64,000 bases of DNA. Origin: Rosenbergiella metrosideri. GTDB lineage: Bacteria; Pseudomonadota; Gammaproteobacteria; Enterobacterales; Enterobacteriaceae. The stretch is from assembly GCF_022602565.1 (NCBI RefSeq), contig NZ_JALBCV010000001.1, forward strand, positions 410,819 to 474,818, written 5' to 3'. A program made the translations under genes and the position numbers. The notes beneath the pieces were generated by a model, which saw only the letters and a list, made by a program, of their open reading frames with translations, was not told the origin of the DNA and did not search any database. This document shows, piece after piece, positions 28,328 to 37,941 of this stretch (position 1 is its first letter; each line of letters starts with the position of its first letter).

Positions 28328-29386
28328 TTAGGCGTCGTCTTTATTGATTGGCGTTGGCAGGGTCATCCGTAATAATCCTCGCGACTTATTGAAGATTTTA
28401 TTACTGGTTTCACGACCTGCACGGCGCTGGCGTTGCTCTTCAGGGGTCAACGCTGACTCTTCCAAGCATTCAGGGCTACAACAGCCACGGTATTTCACTG
28501 CGCACTCATCACATTGAATAAACAGGAGATGACAACCATCGTTTAGGCAATTGACGTGGGTATCGCAAGAAGCCCCGCACTGGTGACAATGGGCCAAGAC
28601 ATCATCGGAGATACGCTCACCCATCCGCTCATCAAAGACAAAGTTTTTTCCTTTAAAACGTACCGGTAGTCCTTGCTCACGTGCTTTACGGGTATATTCA
28701 ATAATCCCGCCCTCAATATGATAAATATTACCGAAGCCTTGGTGTTTCATGTACGCACTCGCTTTCTCGCAACGGATACCACCGGTGCAATACATGACGA
28801 TCTTCTTCTCTTTTTGCTCTGCCAGCATCTCGACGGCCATCGGCAATTGATCGCGGAACGTATCGGCGGGGATTTCCATTGCGTTGTCGAAATGGCCCAC
28901 CTCGAACTCATAATGGTTACGCATATCGACAAAGACAGCCTCGGGGTCGTCAAGCATAGCGTTAACTTCATCGGCCTTCAGGTAAGCGCCGACATCACTG
29001 GCATCGAAACTTGGATCGTCAATACCGTCCGCCACGATGCGCTCACGAACCTTCATCCGCAATACCCAGAAAGACTTCCCGTCATCATCCAGAGCGATAT
29101 TCATCCGTAAGCCATTGAGCGCAGGATCGAAGTCGAAAATTTGCTGCTTCATTGCCTCAAATCGGCTAGCAGGGACACTGATCTGTGCGTTAATCCCTTC
29201 CGCCGCGATATAGACTCGCCCAAACACTTTTAGGTTGAGGAATGCTTGATAAAGCCGGTCGCGAAACGCCTGCGGATCATTGATGGTGAAATACTTATAG
29301 AACGAGACAGTGGTGCGCGGCTCGGTCTCCTCCATTAAACGCTGTTTTAACTCTTTATTCGAGACAAGGTTATGTAACACTGGCAT
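28328..29386 (-). CDS. trhO: tRNA uridine(34) hydroxylase TrhO (rhodanese family, YceA)
   Basis: TrhO makes 5-hydroxyuridine at the wobble base of tRNA using molecular oxygen. From the ATG at 29386 ([16 protein letters not shown]) the protein is 352 residues and is collinear with E. coli YceA (350). The rhodanese domain spans about 145-235 with catalytic Cys200 in [12 protein letters not shown], preceded by [13 protein letters not shown]. The C-terminal cysteine-rich part ([28 protein letters not shown]) is typical and may bind metal. A longer in-frame start 66 nt upstream adds unrelated residues. Confidence 0.95.
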   Translation of the reverse strand: MPVLHNLVSNKELKQRLMEETEPRTTVSFYKYFTINDPQAFRDRLYQAFLNLKVFGRVYIAAEGINAQISVPASRFEAMKQQIFDFDPALNGLRMNIALDDDGKSFWVLRMKVRERIVADGIDDPSFDASDVGAYLKADEVNAMLDDPEAVFVDMRNHYEFEVGHFDNAMEIPADTFRDQLPMAVEMLAEQKEKKIVMYCTGGIRCEKASAYMKHQGFGNIYHIEGGIIEYTRKAREQGLPVRFKGKNFVFDERMGERISDDVLAHCHQCGASCDTHVNCLNDGCHLLFIQCDECAVKYRGCCSPECLEESALTPEEQRQRRAGRETSNKIFNKSRGLLRMTLPTPINKDDA

Positions 29387-29572
29387 GGTGTTCGTCCTGT
29401 TTAGGGGGATTGAAAAGGTGCCTATGATACCCGATAGCCTCATGCTTCCCAAGAGCCTATCCGCACTTCATTCAGGAAAAACTGAAAAGTAATAAAAATA
29501 TGCTGTGGGTCCCTCAGGCTAAAAAATATGTTCTATGCTTCATCTATTCCCACAGTGATTGAGGTTACGACA

Positions 29573-29968
29573 ATGGATTTATTCACCACCTTAGACGAAG
29601 CAATCAGCGTTGCAAAAGAGACTTTCCTGGCCGATCACCCTGAGGTGGACGAGTTAAGCGCCTCGGTAAGCCAGTTTTCATTACAAAAATATGTGATGCA
29701 AGACGGTGACACCATGTGGCAGGCGGAATTTGCCGATCAAGAAGAAGCCCCCAGCGAATGTCTGCCGCTTTACTTCGATGAAGCCGCACAAGCGATCTGG
29801 GATAACGAGTTTGATGAAGACGAGATTTTAGCCGAGTGGCAACCAGAGAATACGCTGCACGAATGGGACGAGGGTGAGTTTCAACTTGCGCCACCCACTG
29901 ATACCGAGGAAGGTAGAGCCGCTGCCGAAGAGTGGAGCGATGACAACAGCGACTCTGAGCGCTGGTAA
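29573..29968 (+). CDS. msyB: Acidic protein MsyB, SecY/SecA suppressor
   Basis: A very acidic cytoplasmic protein of 131 residues; in E. coli extra MsyB relieves defects in secY and secA mutants. The ATG at 29573 (MDLFTTLDEAISVAKETFL) follows the GAGGTTACGA ribosome region and matches the E. coli N-terminus. QKYVMQDGDTMWQ and ENTLHEWDEGEFQLAPP are family signatures. The C-terminal tail is extended with DDNSDSERW. It is divergent from trhO and tail-to-tail with yceK, with no gap. Confidence 0.92.
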   Translation: MDLFTTLDEAISVAKETFLADHPEVDELSASVSQFSLQKYVMQDGDTMWQAEFADQEEAPSECLPLYFDEAAQAIWDNEFDEDEILAEWQPENTLHEWDEGEFQLAPPTDTEEGRAAAEEWSDDNSDSERW

Positions 29969-30199
29969 TTACGGATAATCACCGTGCTTGGCATCAATGG
30001 GTAACATAAAGGTGTCAACAATCAATGAAAGCGGTAGATCAAGAATGGTCAAAAAGCGCCAATAGCCTTGGCGCAAATCCCACTGCACCCCGGGGTAATA
30101 CTGATGCCCCGCTCCCTGTCCCGCGACACTTCGACTGATAATACTGCCGCAGCCCGTGAGCATAACAATCGACAGCACAATACAAAGTCTTTTTATCAT
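29969..30199 (-). CDS. yceK: Small lipoprotein YceK (DUF1375)
   Basis: A 76-residue lipoprotein of the YceK/YidQ family. The lipobox is LTGC with the lipidated cysteine at residue 17 and Gly at +2, suggesting outer membrane sorting. The body contains YYPGVQWDL and LPLSLIVDTFMLP, the family core. The stop codon abuts msyB (stop to stop). It lies downstream of opgH in the same orientation, but a terminator at 30219-30242 separates them. Function unknown. Confidence 0.9.
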   Translation of the reverse strand: MIKRLCIVLSIVMLTGCGSIISRSVAGQGAGHQYYPGVQWDLRQGYWRFLTILDLPLSLIVDTFMLPIDAKHGDYP

Positions 30200-30218
30200 A
30201 ACAGTGTAAACCCATTAA

Positions 30219-30242
30219 AAAAGGCGGCTAACGCCGCCTTTT
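30219..30242 (-). terminator. Terminator of the opgGH operon
   Basis: AAAAGGCGGC, loop TAAC, GCCGCCTTTT: a perfect 10-bp stem with A/T flanks, starting two bases after the opgH stop on the minus strand. The symmetric A- and T-runs make it functional in both directions. Confidence 0.9.
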
Positions 30243-30243
30243 A

Positions 30244-32799
30244 TCAGTTAGCTTGTAAAGCGTTAGGGTTAAATTCGACTTTGGCATAACTGTCGTGCCA
30301 TTGACGATATTTATCCTGCTGCTGCCACAAGCGGCTATGTAATCGCGCTAAGACCACCGGATCGCTGATGGCCAGCAGGCGCTGATTGGCACTGCTTTTT
30401 TCCGGCGATTCACTCAACAGTTGGTCGATCTGGCGCTCACGTGCATGATCCAGCAGATCACTTTGTAGGTGACGCGCCGTCGCGAGCGCAGTGGCTAATG
30501 CATTGAAGGACGGATGGAACAGCGCATGCATAAAGCCATTCTCTAAGACGCGTTGGCGGTTAAGCAGCACGTAGTTATCCGTATCAATCAGCTCTTGTGG
30601 CGTCTCAAACTCTTCAGGAATTAAGAACAGTTTCGCGCGGCGTGAAGCTAACCCTACGGTTGCACGGCTTGAGATTACCGACACAATTGGGGAAAGAATA
30701 AGCGAGCCTACAATTGGCGCTAACCACCACAGGAAGTTAAGATCCAGATAGCCCATGCCAGAAGCCCAGACAATCCCTAACAACATCTGAGAACCATGAC
30801 GACGGAAGGCTTCGCTCCACGGCGTCGAGTCATCGTCACGCTGCGGGGAGTCCCATACCGCTTTTAAGCCCAAGAAGGCGCTTACCACAAATAGGGTATG
30901 AAACAACATTCTGACCGGTGCTAAAAGAACTGAGAATAGCATTTCCAGAATCAGCGAGATAAAGACCCGAACAAACCCGCCATACGGCTTCGCACCCTTA
31001 CACCAAATCAACAACACACTCAGCATCTTTGGTAAGAAGAGTAACACTAAGGTGGTAGAGAATAGCGCAATCGCTAATTCTGGACGCCAATGCGGCCATA
31101 CTGGATAGAGCTGACGCGGTTGTAAGAAGTAGGTCGGCTCGACTAAGGAGTGGACGACCTGCAGCGCCGTCGACAACGCCAAGAACATAAACCACAACGG
31201 TGCAGACAGATAAGACATCACACCCGTTAGGAAGACCGCACGGTGAACTGGGTGCATCCCTTTCACCATAAACAGACGAAAGTTCATCAAGTTACCGTGA
31301 CACCAACGGCGATCACGCTTCAGTTCGTCCAAGAGGTTCGGTGGCAGCTCTTCATAAGAACCAGGCAGGTCGTAGGCAATCCACACCCCCCAGCCCGCAC
31401 GGCGCATTAATGCGGCTTCAACGAAGTCATGCGACATAATTGAACCGGCAAACGATCCCTCACCCGGTAGCGGGGCTAAGGCACAGTGCTCGATAAACGG
31501 CTTCACCCGAATAATCGCATTGTGGCCCCAGTAGTGAGATTCGCCGAGCTGCCAGAAGTGCAGCCCCGCTGTGAAGAGTGGCCCATAGACGCGGGTGGCA
31601 AATTGTTGACAACGTGCGTACAGCGTATCCATCCCCGAAGCTTTCGGAGATGATTGGATAATTCCTGCATTAGGGTTAGCTTCCATCATCCGGACGAGGC
31701 CAGAGAGGCATTCACCACTCATCACACTGTCGGCATCCAATACCACCATATAGGCGTAGTTTTGGCCCCAGCGGCGGCAGAAGTCATCGATATTACCGCT
31801 CTTACGCTTCACACGACGACGGCGACGGCGATAGAAAATTTTCCCCGCTCCACCCACATCACGGACCAGTTCCATCCACGCTTTTTGCTCGGCAATCGCG
31901 ATATCGGCATCATAACTGTCGCTTAGAATATAAACGTCGAAGTGTTCGCTATTACCGCTGCGCACTACCGATTCCCAGGTCGCACGTAAACCGGCGAATA
32001 CCCGTTGTACATCTTCGTTACAGATAGGCATGATCAATGCAGTACGGTTCTCGGGGTTCAGCGGCTCATTACCCACCGTGCCGTAAGAGATACTGTATTT
32101 ATCTTTACCGATCAGCAACTGTAAGAAGCCCATTAGCGCGGTCCAAAACCCGGCGGAAACCCAGCAGAACAAAATGGCAAAAAGGAAGAGAATCCCTGTC
32201 TGTAGCACATAAGGGAGGATTTGCAGCACCGCCTGCTTCCAGTCCGGTGTGAACAGTTGCATCGGGTCAATTAAGGTCCAACCTTGATAAGGCAGGATGG
32301 TTTTCATGTACCAGGTGGCAACAATCGTCTGCGCTAAGGTAAGCAGTAACAGGATATAGCGACGAATCGTGCCGACAACCCGCCATTTCTCTTCAGCGTT
32401 ACGGGTTGGTGCATCTTGCAAACGCTCGCGTTGCTTACGGGATTTACCCCGTATTGTGCGCCATGCCCGCGTAATCGGATTAGTTTCCCAGCTATCTGGA
32501 GACATCAATGCGCGACGCACCGGCGGCATCGCCTTTAAGGTGGTGCGATGTAAATCATCTTCAGCAAACTGAGCATCGTTATCGGTCGCCTCTGACCACG
32601 CCATCTTCACACGCGATGAGACGGAGGCCAGTGCCGCATCCTCGTCACGATCGCTGGCGGTGACATCGTTGCCCAATGTGTGATGGAAGTCTGCAAAGCT
32701 ATCTGATGCGTTCTCAGAGGCGAGTAGCGAAGACTGCTCTGCCGCATCAAGCGGCAGAGTGTCAACATACTGTTTAGAGTTAAACGTTGATTTATTCAT
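30244..32799 (-). CDS. opgH: Osmoregulated periplasmic glucan glucosyltransferase OpgH
   Basis: OpgH is an inner membrane glycosyltransferase that uses UDP-glucose to build and export beta-1,2-glucan backbones; in E. coli it also links UDP-glucose to FtsZ. The 851-residue protein (E. coli 847) has an N-terminal cytoplasmic part, two membrane segments around 140-230, and a GT2 domain with [16 protein letters not shown] (metal-binding Asp) and [12 protein letters not shown], the acceptor motif. More membrane segments follow. It overlaps opgG by 8 nt. Confidence 0.97.
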   Translation of the reverse strand: MNKSTFNSKQYVDTLPLDAAEQSSLLASENASDSFADFHHTLGNDVTASDRDEDAALASVSSRVKMAWSEATDNDAQFAEDDLHRTTLKAMPPVRRALMSPDSWETNPITRAWRTIRGKSRKQRERLQDAPTRNAEEKWRVVGTIRRYILLLLTLAQTIVATWYMKTILPYQGWTLIDPMQLFTPDWKQAVLQILPYVLQTGILFLFAILFCWVSAGFWTALMGFLQLLIGKDKYSISYGTVGNEPLNPENRTALIMPICNEDVQRVFAGLRATWESVVRSGNSEHFDVYILSDSYDADIAIAEQKAWMELVRDVGGAGKIFYRRRRRRVKRKSGNIDDFCRRWGQNYAYMVVLDADSVMSGECLSGLVRMMEANPNAGIIQSSPKASGMDTLYARCQQFATRVYGPLFTAGLHFWQLGESHYWGHNAIIRVKPFIEHCALAPLPGEGSFAGSIMSHDFVEAALMRRAGWGVWIAYDLPGSYEELPPNLLDELKRDRRWCHGNLMNFRLFMVKGMHPVHRAVFLTGVMSYLSAPLWFMFLALSTALQVVHSLVEPTYFLQPRQLYPVWPHWRPELAIALFSTTLVLLFLPKMLSVLLIWCKGAKPYGGFVRVFISLILEMLFSVLLAPVRMLFHTLFVVSAFLGLKAVWDSPQRDDDSTPWSEAFRRHGSQMLLGIVWASGMGYLDLNFLWWLAPIVGSLILSPIVSVISSRATVGLASRRAKLFLIPEEFETPQELIDTDNYVLLNRQRVLENGFMHALFHPSFNALATALATARHLQSDLLDHARERQIDQLLSESPEKSSANQRLLAISDPVVLARLHSRLWQQQDKYRQWHDSYAKVEFNPNALQAN

Positions 32800-34357
32800 T
32801 GGCAGGTAACTGATAGCTCCACGTTTCGGTCAATGGTTTTTCGTTGCTGGTTAACGCAGCACGCATCTCGGTCACTTGTTTCGGATCTTTCACGCGTAGA
32901 CGTAAAGTCAAACGCCAGCCTTTAGTTACTGGATTATAACGTACGTTTTGTTCAACGATTTCGCCATTTTTGCCGATGCTCACTTCTGGAGCAACCTTCG
33001 CATCGCTAGACATCTTGCTAAGGTTTTTGCCCACGAAGTCGACTAAAAACGCAATGCTGCCATCAGGTTGACGTACTAGATTTGACTGCTTGACATCACC
33101 CGTTGAGCGCAGGGTATCTTGAACCCAAGCGATATTGTTGTCATGCAGCGCAGACTCATCACGAGTAAAGTGCAGGCGATAGTCAAATTTCATCTCTTTA
33201 CCGGCTTCCGGTAATTTCTCCGGGCTCCAGAAAGCAACGATATTGTCGTTCGTCTCATCGTTGGTGGGAATTTCAACAAGCTCGATATGGCCTTTGCCCC
33301 ACTGGCCGATAGGCTCTACCCATCCGCTAGGACGTTGGTCGTAGCGATCGTCAAGATCTTGGTAGTGGCTGAAATCACGATTACGTTGCAGCAAACCAAA
33401 GCCTTTTAGGTTCTCAACTTGATAGGTGCTGACCCCTAAGCGACGCGGATTGTTGATGGGACGCCAGATCCATTCACCGTTGCCGTTATGAATTGAGAGA
33501 CCATCAGAATCATGTAGCTCATTACGGTAATTCACCACTGGAGAAGGTTGATTCGCTCCAAAGAGGTACATGCTGGTCAGTGGCGCGATCCCTAACTTAG
33601 TGACAGTGTCACGAAGGTAGACCCGGGACTGTACATCAACCGTACTCTCTTTGCCTGGATGAATAATAAAGCGGTAAGCGCCGGTCGCACGTGGCGAGTC
33701 AAGCAACGCATAGATGGTAAGTTGTTTAGCGTTGGCCGTTGGACGTTCAATCCAGAACTCTTTGAATCGCGGAAACTCTTCCCCCGCTGGCACGGCGGTA
33801 TCGATGGCGAGGCCGCGCGCCGACAGGCCATAAGTTTGGCCTGCGCCAACCACACGGAAATAACTCGCGCCTAAGAAGGAGCTGATCTCATCTTCTTTTT
33901 TACGACTATTGAGGGGGTATAAGACTTTAAAGCCTGCGAACCCCAGATTTTTAAGGGTATCGGCGTCGTGCGGAACTTTACCGAAGTCAAAGAGGGTAGG
34001 ATCGTATTTTATTTCATGTACGGTGGAGGCCGTGACTTCATTTATTTTAACCGCTTGGTCAAAATACATTCCTTCATGATAAAACTCGAGCTTAAAAGGC
34101 GTGTGGAGTTTAGACCAATAAGCTTTATCACGTTTAAATTGAATTTGTTGGTAATCTGCATATTTCAATTCACGGAGTTGTGAAGGCAAATTACTGTTTG
34201 GAGCTTGATAGCTTTTCTTCGCTAACGATTTAGCTTGCTTTGCGACATCTTCGATACTAAATGCCCAGCTATTGCTCGTGTAGAGTGCGACAAGTACCGC
34301 TGCGCCAACCCATTTGAGCTGTCGTCCTTTATATGTAGTATCTTTCTTGATGAGCAC
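32792..34357 (-). CDS. opgG: Periplasmic glucan biosynthesis protein OpgG
   Basis: OpgG is a periplasmic glucan-modifying protein (the family includes beta-1,2-glucanases) that works with OpgH on the glucan backbone. The 521-residue product begins with a GTG at 34357 and has a signal peptide ending about residue 32 (YTSNSWA). [28 protein letters not shown] and [12 protein letters not shown] match the E. coli protein throughout; the C-terminus [12 protein letters not shown] is identical in type. It is divergent from opgC, as in E. coli. Confidence 0.97.
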   Translation of the reverse strand: MLIKKDTTYKGRQLKWVGAAVLVALYTSNSWAFSIEDVAKQAKSLAKKSYQAPNSNLPSQLRELKYADYQQIQFKRDKAYWSKLHTPFKLEFYHEGMYFDQAVKINEVTASTVHEIKYDPTLFDFGKVPHDADTLKNLGFAGFKVLYPLNSRKKEDEISSFLGASYFRVVGAGQTYGLSARGLAIDTAVPAGEEFPRFKEFWIERPTANAKQLTIYALLDSPRATGAYRFIIHPGKESTVDVQSRVYLRDTVTKLGIAPLTSMYLFGANQPSPVVNYRNELHDSDGLSIHNGNGEWIWRPINNPRRLGVSTYQVENLKGFGLLQRNRDFSHYQDLDDRYDQRPSGWVEPIGQWGKGHIELVEIPTNDETNDNIVAFWSPEKLPEAGKEMKFDYRLHFTRDESALHDNNIAWVQDTLRSTGDVKQSNLVRQPDGSIAFLVDFVGKNLSKMSSDAKVAPEVSIGKNGEIVEQNVRYNPVTKGWRLTLRLRVKDPKQVTEMRAALTSNEKPLTETWSYQLPANE

Positions 34358-34573
34358 ATCGCCCCCTTAAAAATGTGTACCTAACTGACTGAGCTTATAA
34401 TAATTGATTCCCAAGCATTCTGACAGTCATCTTCGAGTTATAGTCTCTTTTTATTAGCTATACTGGATTTTTCGGATAGTTTTACGAAACCCGATTCCAG
34501 CCAAGGTTGTCTGATATACTTAATTTAATCTTAGCCGTAATCGTGCAAATTGCACCCTAGACGATGAGTATAG

Positions 34574-35701
34574 ATGATGTCTACCCAACCCCCACAACGT
34601 GAATATTTTCTCGATTCCATCCGCGCCATTTTGATGCTACTGGGTGTTCCCTTTCATGTGTCGCTGATTTATTCTTCACAGCATTGGACAGTTAATAGCC
34701 CAACTTCATCGTTCGGCTTGACCCTCTTTAATGAGTTTATCCACTCGTTTCGGATGCAAGTGTTTTTCGTCATCTCCGGTTATTTCTCTTATATGCTTTT
34801 CTTACGTTACTCGCCACATCGCTGGTTAAAAGTGCGACTTGAGCGGGTCGGTATTCCTTTTTTAGCCGCAATACCATTAATCACGTTTCCGCAATTTTTA
34901 CTATTAAAGAATGTTTCGGATAAATTTCCGCAGTGGTCTCACTTCACGCTGTATGAAAAATATAACACCCTGTGTTGGGAACTCATTTCCCACTTATGGT
35001 TTTTATTAATTCTCTGCTTATTAACGATGATCGGATATCGGTTATTTTGTTTCCTAAAACAGCGGACTGAACAGTGGCAATATAAAGAGATTGGCTGGTG
35101 GCAGGTTATTGGCGGCTTAACCCTCAGTATTCTGGTCTGGTGCCTATTACGTCGCGTGTTGCTATTCACTTTACCGCTGGTGATGAAAGATGCATTAATG
35201 AATATCGTGGTAATGCAGGTCCTGTTCTATTTACCTTTCTTTATGCTGGGCGCGCTCGCGTGGCAGATCACCTCGTTAAAAGCACTGTTTATCAAACCCC
35301 ATCCATTACTGTGGATCGGCACGATAGTGGCCTTTTGTGCCTACCATTACAACCAACACAACAGCTCGGGTGATGGTTGGCTCTATGAACTTGATGCGCT
35401 AATCTCGATGGTAATGGGGATCTGTATGCTCAATATCTGCTTTAGCAGTGGCTACCGGTTATTAAATATTCATTCACCCGCTGTCAGTTACTTGGTCAAT
35501 GCCTCACTCTTTATCTACTTAGTTCACCACCCGTTAACCTTGGTCTATGGCTTATATGTAAGCCACACAATCCATAATAATTACCTTGGGTTTTTTACAG
35601 GATTAGTGATGGTTTTTGGCGTATCATTTATCCTTTACGAAATTCATCTACGCATTCCTGTATTGAGATTCCTCTTTTCAGGCAAAAGCAATAATAAATA
35701 A
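34574..35701 (+). CDS. opgC: Glucan succinyltransferase OpgC
   Basis: OpgC is an inner membrane acyltransferase (acyltransferase-3 family) that adds succinyl groups to periplasmic glucans. It has 375 residues and about 10 membrane segments. REYFLDSIRAILMLLGVPFH near the N-terminus holds the family D-x-R-A and His residues, and SFRMQVFFVISGYFSYMLF is the signature helix. The C-terminal ILYEIHLRIPVLRFLFSGK matches E. coli. Two ATGs are adjacent (34574 and 34577). It is followed after 24 nt by a SulP gene. Confidence 0.95.
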   Translation: MMSTQPPQREYFLDSIRAILMLLGVPFHVSLIYSSQHWTVNSPTSSFGLTLFNEFIHSFRMQVFFVISGYFSYMLFLRYSPHRWLKVRLERVGIPFLAAIPLITFPQFLLLKNVSDKFPQWSHFTLYEKYNTLCWELISHLWFLLILCLLTMIGYRLFCFLKQRTEQWQYKEIGWWQVIGGLTLSILVWCLLRRVLLFTLPLVMKDALMNIVVMQVLFYLPFFMLGALAWQITSLKALFIKPHPLLWIGTIVAFCAYHYNQHNSSGDGWLYELDALISMVMGICMLNICFSSGYRLLNIHSPAVSYLVNASLFIYLVHHPLTLVYGLYVSHTIHNNYLGFFTGLVMVFGVSFILYEIHLRIPVLRFLFSGKSNNK

Positions 35702-35725
35702 GTCGTATTTAACAAGGTATAATGA

Positions 35726-37210
35726 ATGGAACCCTGTTCTGCAGCAAAAGCTGGGCAAGTTAAAGCGGTGCTGACCTCACCCGCCAAACTGATGACTGAG
35801 AGTTTAGCGGGTATCGTTACTGCATTAGCGCTGATCCCAGAAGTTATCTCGTTTTCTGTTATTTCTGGTGTCGACCCGAAAGTCAGTCTTATCGCCTCCT
35901 TTGTCATCTGCTTAACCCTCTCTTTCATCGGCGGTCGACCGGCGATGGTCAGCGCGGCAGCAGGCTCTGTCGCCTTGGTGATTGGCCCAATGGTGGCTGC
36001 CCATGGCGTGAACTATATTTTACCGACGGTTGTGTTAGCCGGGGGAATGCAAATTCTGTTTGGTTGGCTAGGTTTGGCGAGAATGATGCGCTACATTCCG
36101 CAATCAGTGATGACCGGCTTTGTGAATGCATTGGGTATCCTTATCTTCATGGCCCAAGTCCCGCATATCATCGGCCACGGACCGATGGTCTGGCTGTTCT
36201 TTGCGATAACACTCGCTATCGTCTTAGGCTTACCGCGACTGTTTACCGCCATTCCTGCCCCGCTTATCGCTATCATCCTGTTGACCGCGGTGGTGGCCTA
36301 TACCGGTATACATTTACCGAATGTTGGCGATGAAGGGAGCATGTCGCCCGGATTGCCGGGTTTCAACTCCCTCCAGGTCGCCCTTAATTGGCAAACCTTA
36401 AGCATTATCTGGCCGGCCGCGATCAGCGTAGCCTTGGTCGGACTGATGGAGTCGCTCTTAACCGCCAAACTGGTGGACGAGCTAACAGATACTCCCTCAA
36501 ATAAGCATCGGGAGTCTTGGGGACTAGGTATCGCCAATATTTTGGCGGCTTTTTACGGTGGCGTCGCCGGTTGTGCGATGATCGGCCAAACCATTGTCAA
36601 CGTCGAGCTGGGTAAAGCCCGCAGTCGTGTGTCTACCGTGGTCGCCGCCTGTGTGTTATTGCTGTTAGTGAGTGTATTAAGTCAGGTTATGGCGAAAATA
36701 CCGATGGTAGTGCTTGCCGCCATCATGGTGATCGTCTCAATCAAGACAGTCAATTGGCATAGCTTACAGCCTAAAACACTGCGTCGGTTACCGGTCAGCG
36801 AGACCCTGATCATGCTGTTTACCGTACTGATTACGGTATGGACCAGTAATCTCGCGCTTGGGGTCGTAGTGGGGGCGGTATTTGCGACACTCCTTTTCGC
36901 TCGACGGATCAGCCATATTATTGTGGCTCATCGTTCGCTATCCCCATCGGGTGAGCGTGTCACCTATCAGGTCCAAGGCCCGCTTTTCTTCGCGAGCAGC
37001 AATGATCTTTATGAACATTTCGATTATGCTAATGATCCTAAGCAGGTCGTGATCGACCTCTCCGCCGCGCAGGTGTGGGACGCGTCAAGTGTCAGCGTAT
37101 TGGACTCCATCGAACATCGTTATCAGCGTCACGGTTGCGAAGTGACCTTAGTCGGGCTTGCCGGGCGCAGTGAAGCCATTCATCAACGCGTATCGGCGCA
37201 TCGTCAGTAG
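35726..37210 (+). CDS. SulP-family anion transporter with STAS domain
   Basis: A 494-residue inner membrane carrier of the SulP family, moving sulfate, bicarbonate or dicarboxylates. The N-terminus AGIVTALALIPEVISFSVISG and the transport domain with about 12-14 membrane segments fit the family; LMESLLTAKLVDELTDT and GGVAGCAMIGQTIVN are conserved SulP loops. The STAS domain occupies about 410-490 (VVIDLSAAQVWDASSVSVLD). It begins with an ATG at 35726 after AAGG, 24 nt behind opgC, so it may share that transcript. The substrate is not clear from sequence; it is not the E. coli DauA type by N-terminal length. Confidence 0.88.
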   Translation: MEPCSAAKAGQVKAVLTSPAKLMTESLAGIVTALALIPEVISFSVISGVDPKVSLIASFVICLTLSFIGGRPAMVSAAAGSVALVIGPMVAAHGVNYILPTVVLAGGMQILFGWLGLARMMRYIPQSVMTGFVNALGILIFMAQVPHIIGHGPMVWLFFAITLAIVLGLPRLFTAIPAPLIAIILLTAVVAYTGIHLPNVGDEGSMSPGLPGFNSLQVALNWQTLSIIWPAAISVALVGLMESLLTAKLVDELTDTPSNKHRESWGLGIANILAAFYGGVAGCAMIGQTIVNVELGKARSRVSTVVAACVLLLLVSVLSQVMAKIPMVVLAAIMVIVSIKTVNWHSLQPKTLRRLPVSETLIMLFTVLITVWTSNLALGVVVGAVFATLLFARRISHIIVAHRSLSPSGERVTYQVQGPLFFASSNDLYEHFDYANDPKQVVIDLSAAQVWDASSVSVLDSIEHRYQRHGCEVTLVGLAGRSEAIHQRVSAHRQ

Positions 37211-37218
37211 TCCTGCCG

Positions 37219-37243
37219 AGCGGTAAGCCACAGGCTTACCGCT
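37219..37243 (+). terminator. Hairpin after SulP gene
   Basis: AGCGGTAAGCC, loop ACA, GGCTTACCGCT: a perfect 11-bp stem 8 nt after the stop. It lacks a real T-tract, so it may be a weak terminator or an mRNA 3'-end stabiliser. Confidence 0.5.
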
Positions 37244-37274
37244 GCCTAAACTAATCCTCAATCATTATAATGTT

Positions 37275-37320
37275 TTTACATTCAAGACGCATTTCACTAT
37301 ATTATGTGAACTTTATCACA
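37275..37320 (+). promoter_or_regulatory. Promoter of sugar dehydrogenase operon with overlapping CRP site
   Basis: TTTACA (37275-37280), 17 nt, TATATT (37298-37303): each hexamer matches consensus at five of six. Immediately downstream, TGTGA (37305-37309), 6 nt, TCACA (37316-37320) is a perfect CRP half-site arrangement, centred near +3 of the predicted start. That position normally gives repression. An alternative TATAAT at 37265-37270 would put the site further downstream. Confidence 0.65.
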
Positions 37321-37336
37321 TCCCGTTTTGAAGACC

Positions 37337-37900
37337 ATGATTCCGAACTCACCACACTCAGATTGTGACACCACTGGTACCGATACCAACCGTCGTCGAT
37401 TCTTAAAAAACTCGCTGATAGTCACTGCAGGCTGCTTCGTTACCTCGCTTCCCCTTAGTGGGCTTGCCCAAAATACCTCCCCGACTGGAGACCCTTTGCG
37501 GGCGTTTATCCAGGTCACGCAGACCATTACCGAACACAAGCACGTCAATGCTGAGTTGGCCGCACACTTCTTTAATGCTTTCGTTAAAAAAGTGCCTGAA
37601 TTTGCCCAGCAGATCACGCCGTTAGTGCAACTCACGCAAGCGGGCATGAGCGCCGCAACCTTTGCTGTAAAAGCCAAAGCCGCGGGCCTACTGGGACTGC
37701 TGCAACAAATTATCACGGCATGGTACACCGGCACTGTGGGCAACGATTACCACGGTGTTCTAGTCAGCTACCAACAAGCGTGGATGTATCACACCGTCAG
37801 TGATGGATTAGTGGTCCCTACCTACTGTGGAAATGGCCCCCTATGGTGGACCGCGCCAATTCCTGATGCGAACAGCACCGCGGTGATTGACGCGTTGTAA
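37337..37900 (+). CDS. FAD-dependent sugar dehydrogenase small subunit (Tat-exported)
   Basis: Small subunit of a membrane-bound FAD dehydrogenase complex (sorbitol/fructose/2-ketogluconate dehydrogenase type, PF12318-like). The protein of about 187 residues has a twin-arginine signal NRRRFLKNS (residues 18-26) and a hydrophobic run to about 45. The mature part has MYHTVSDGLVVPTYCGNGPLWW, typical of these subunits. In known complexes this subunit carries the large subunit through the Tat pathway as a hitchhiker. I used the ATG at 37337; a TTG at 37328 is an in-frame alternative. It is the first gene of a three-gene operon. Confidence 0.85.
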   Translation: MIPNSPHSDCDTTGTDTNRRRFLKNSLIVTAGCFVTSLPLSGLAQNTSPTGDPLRAFIQVTQTITEHKHVNAELAAHFFNAFVKKVPEFAQQITPLVQLTQAGMSAATFAVKAKAAGLLGLLQQIITAWYTGTVGNDYHGVLVSYQQAWMYHTVSDGLVVPTYCGNGPLWWTAPIPDANSTAVIDAL

Positions 37901-37941
37901 TCCCTCATTCTTAGACTGCATAAAAATAAAAATTAACTATC

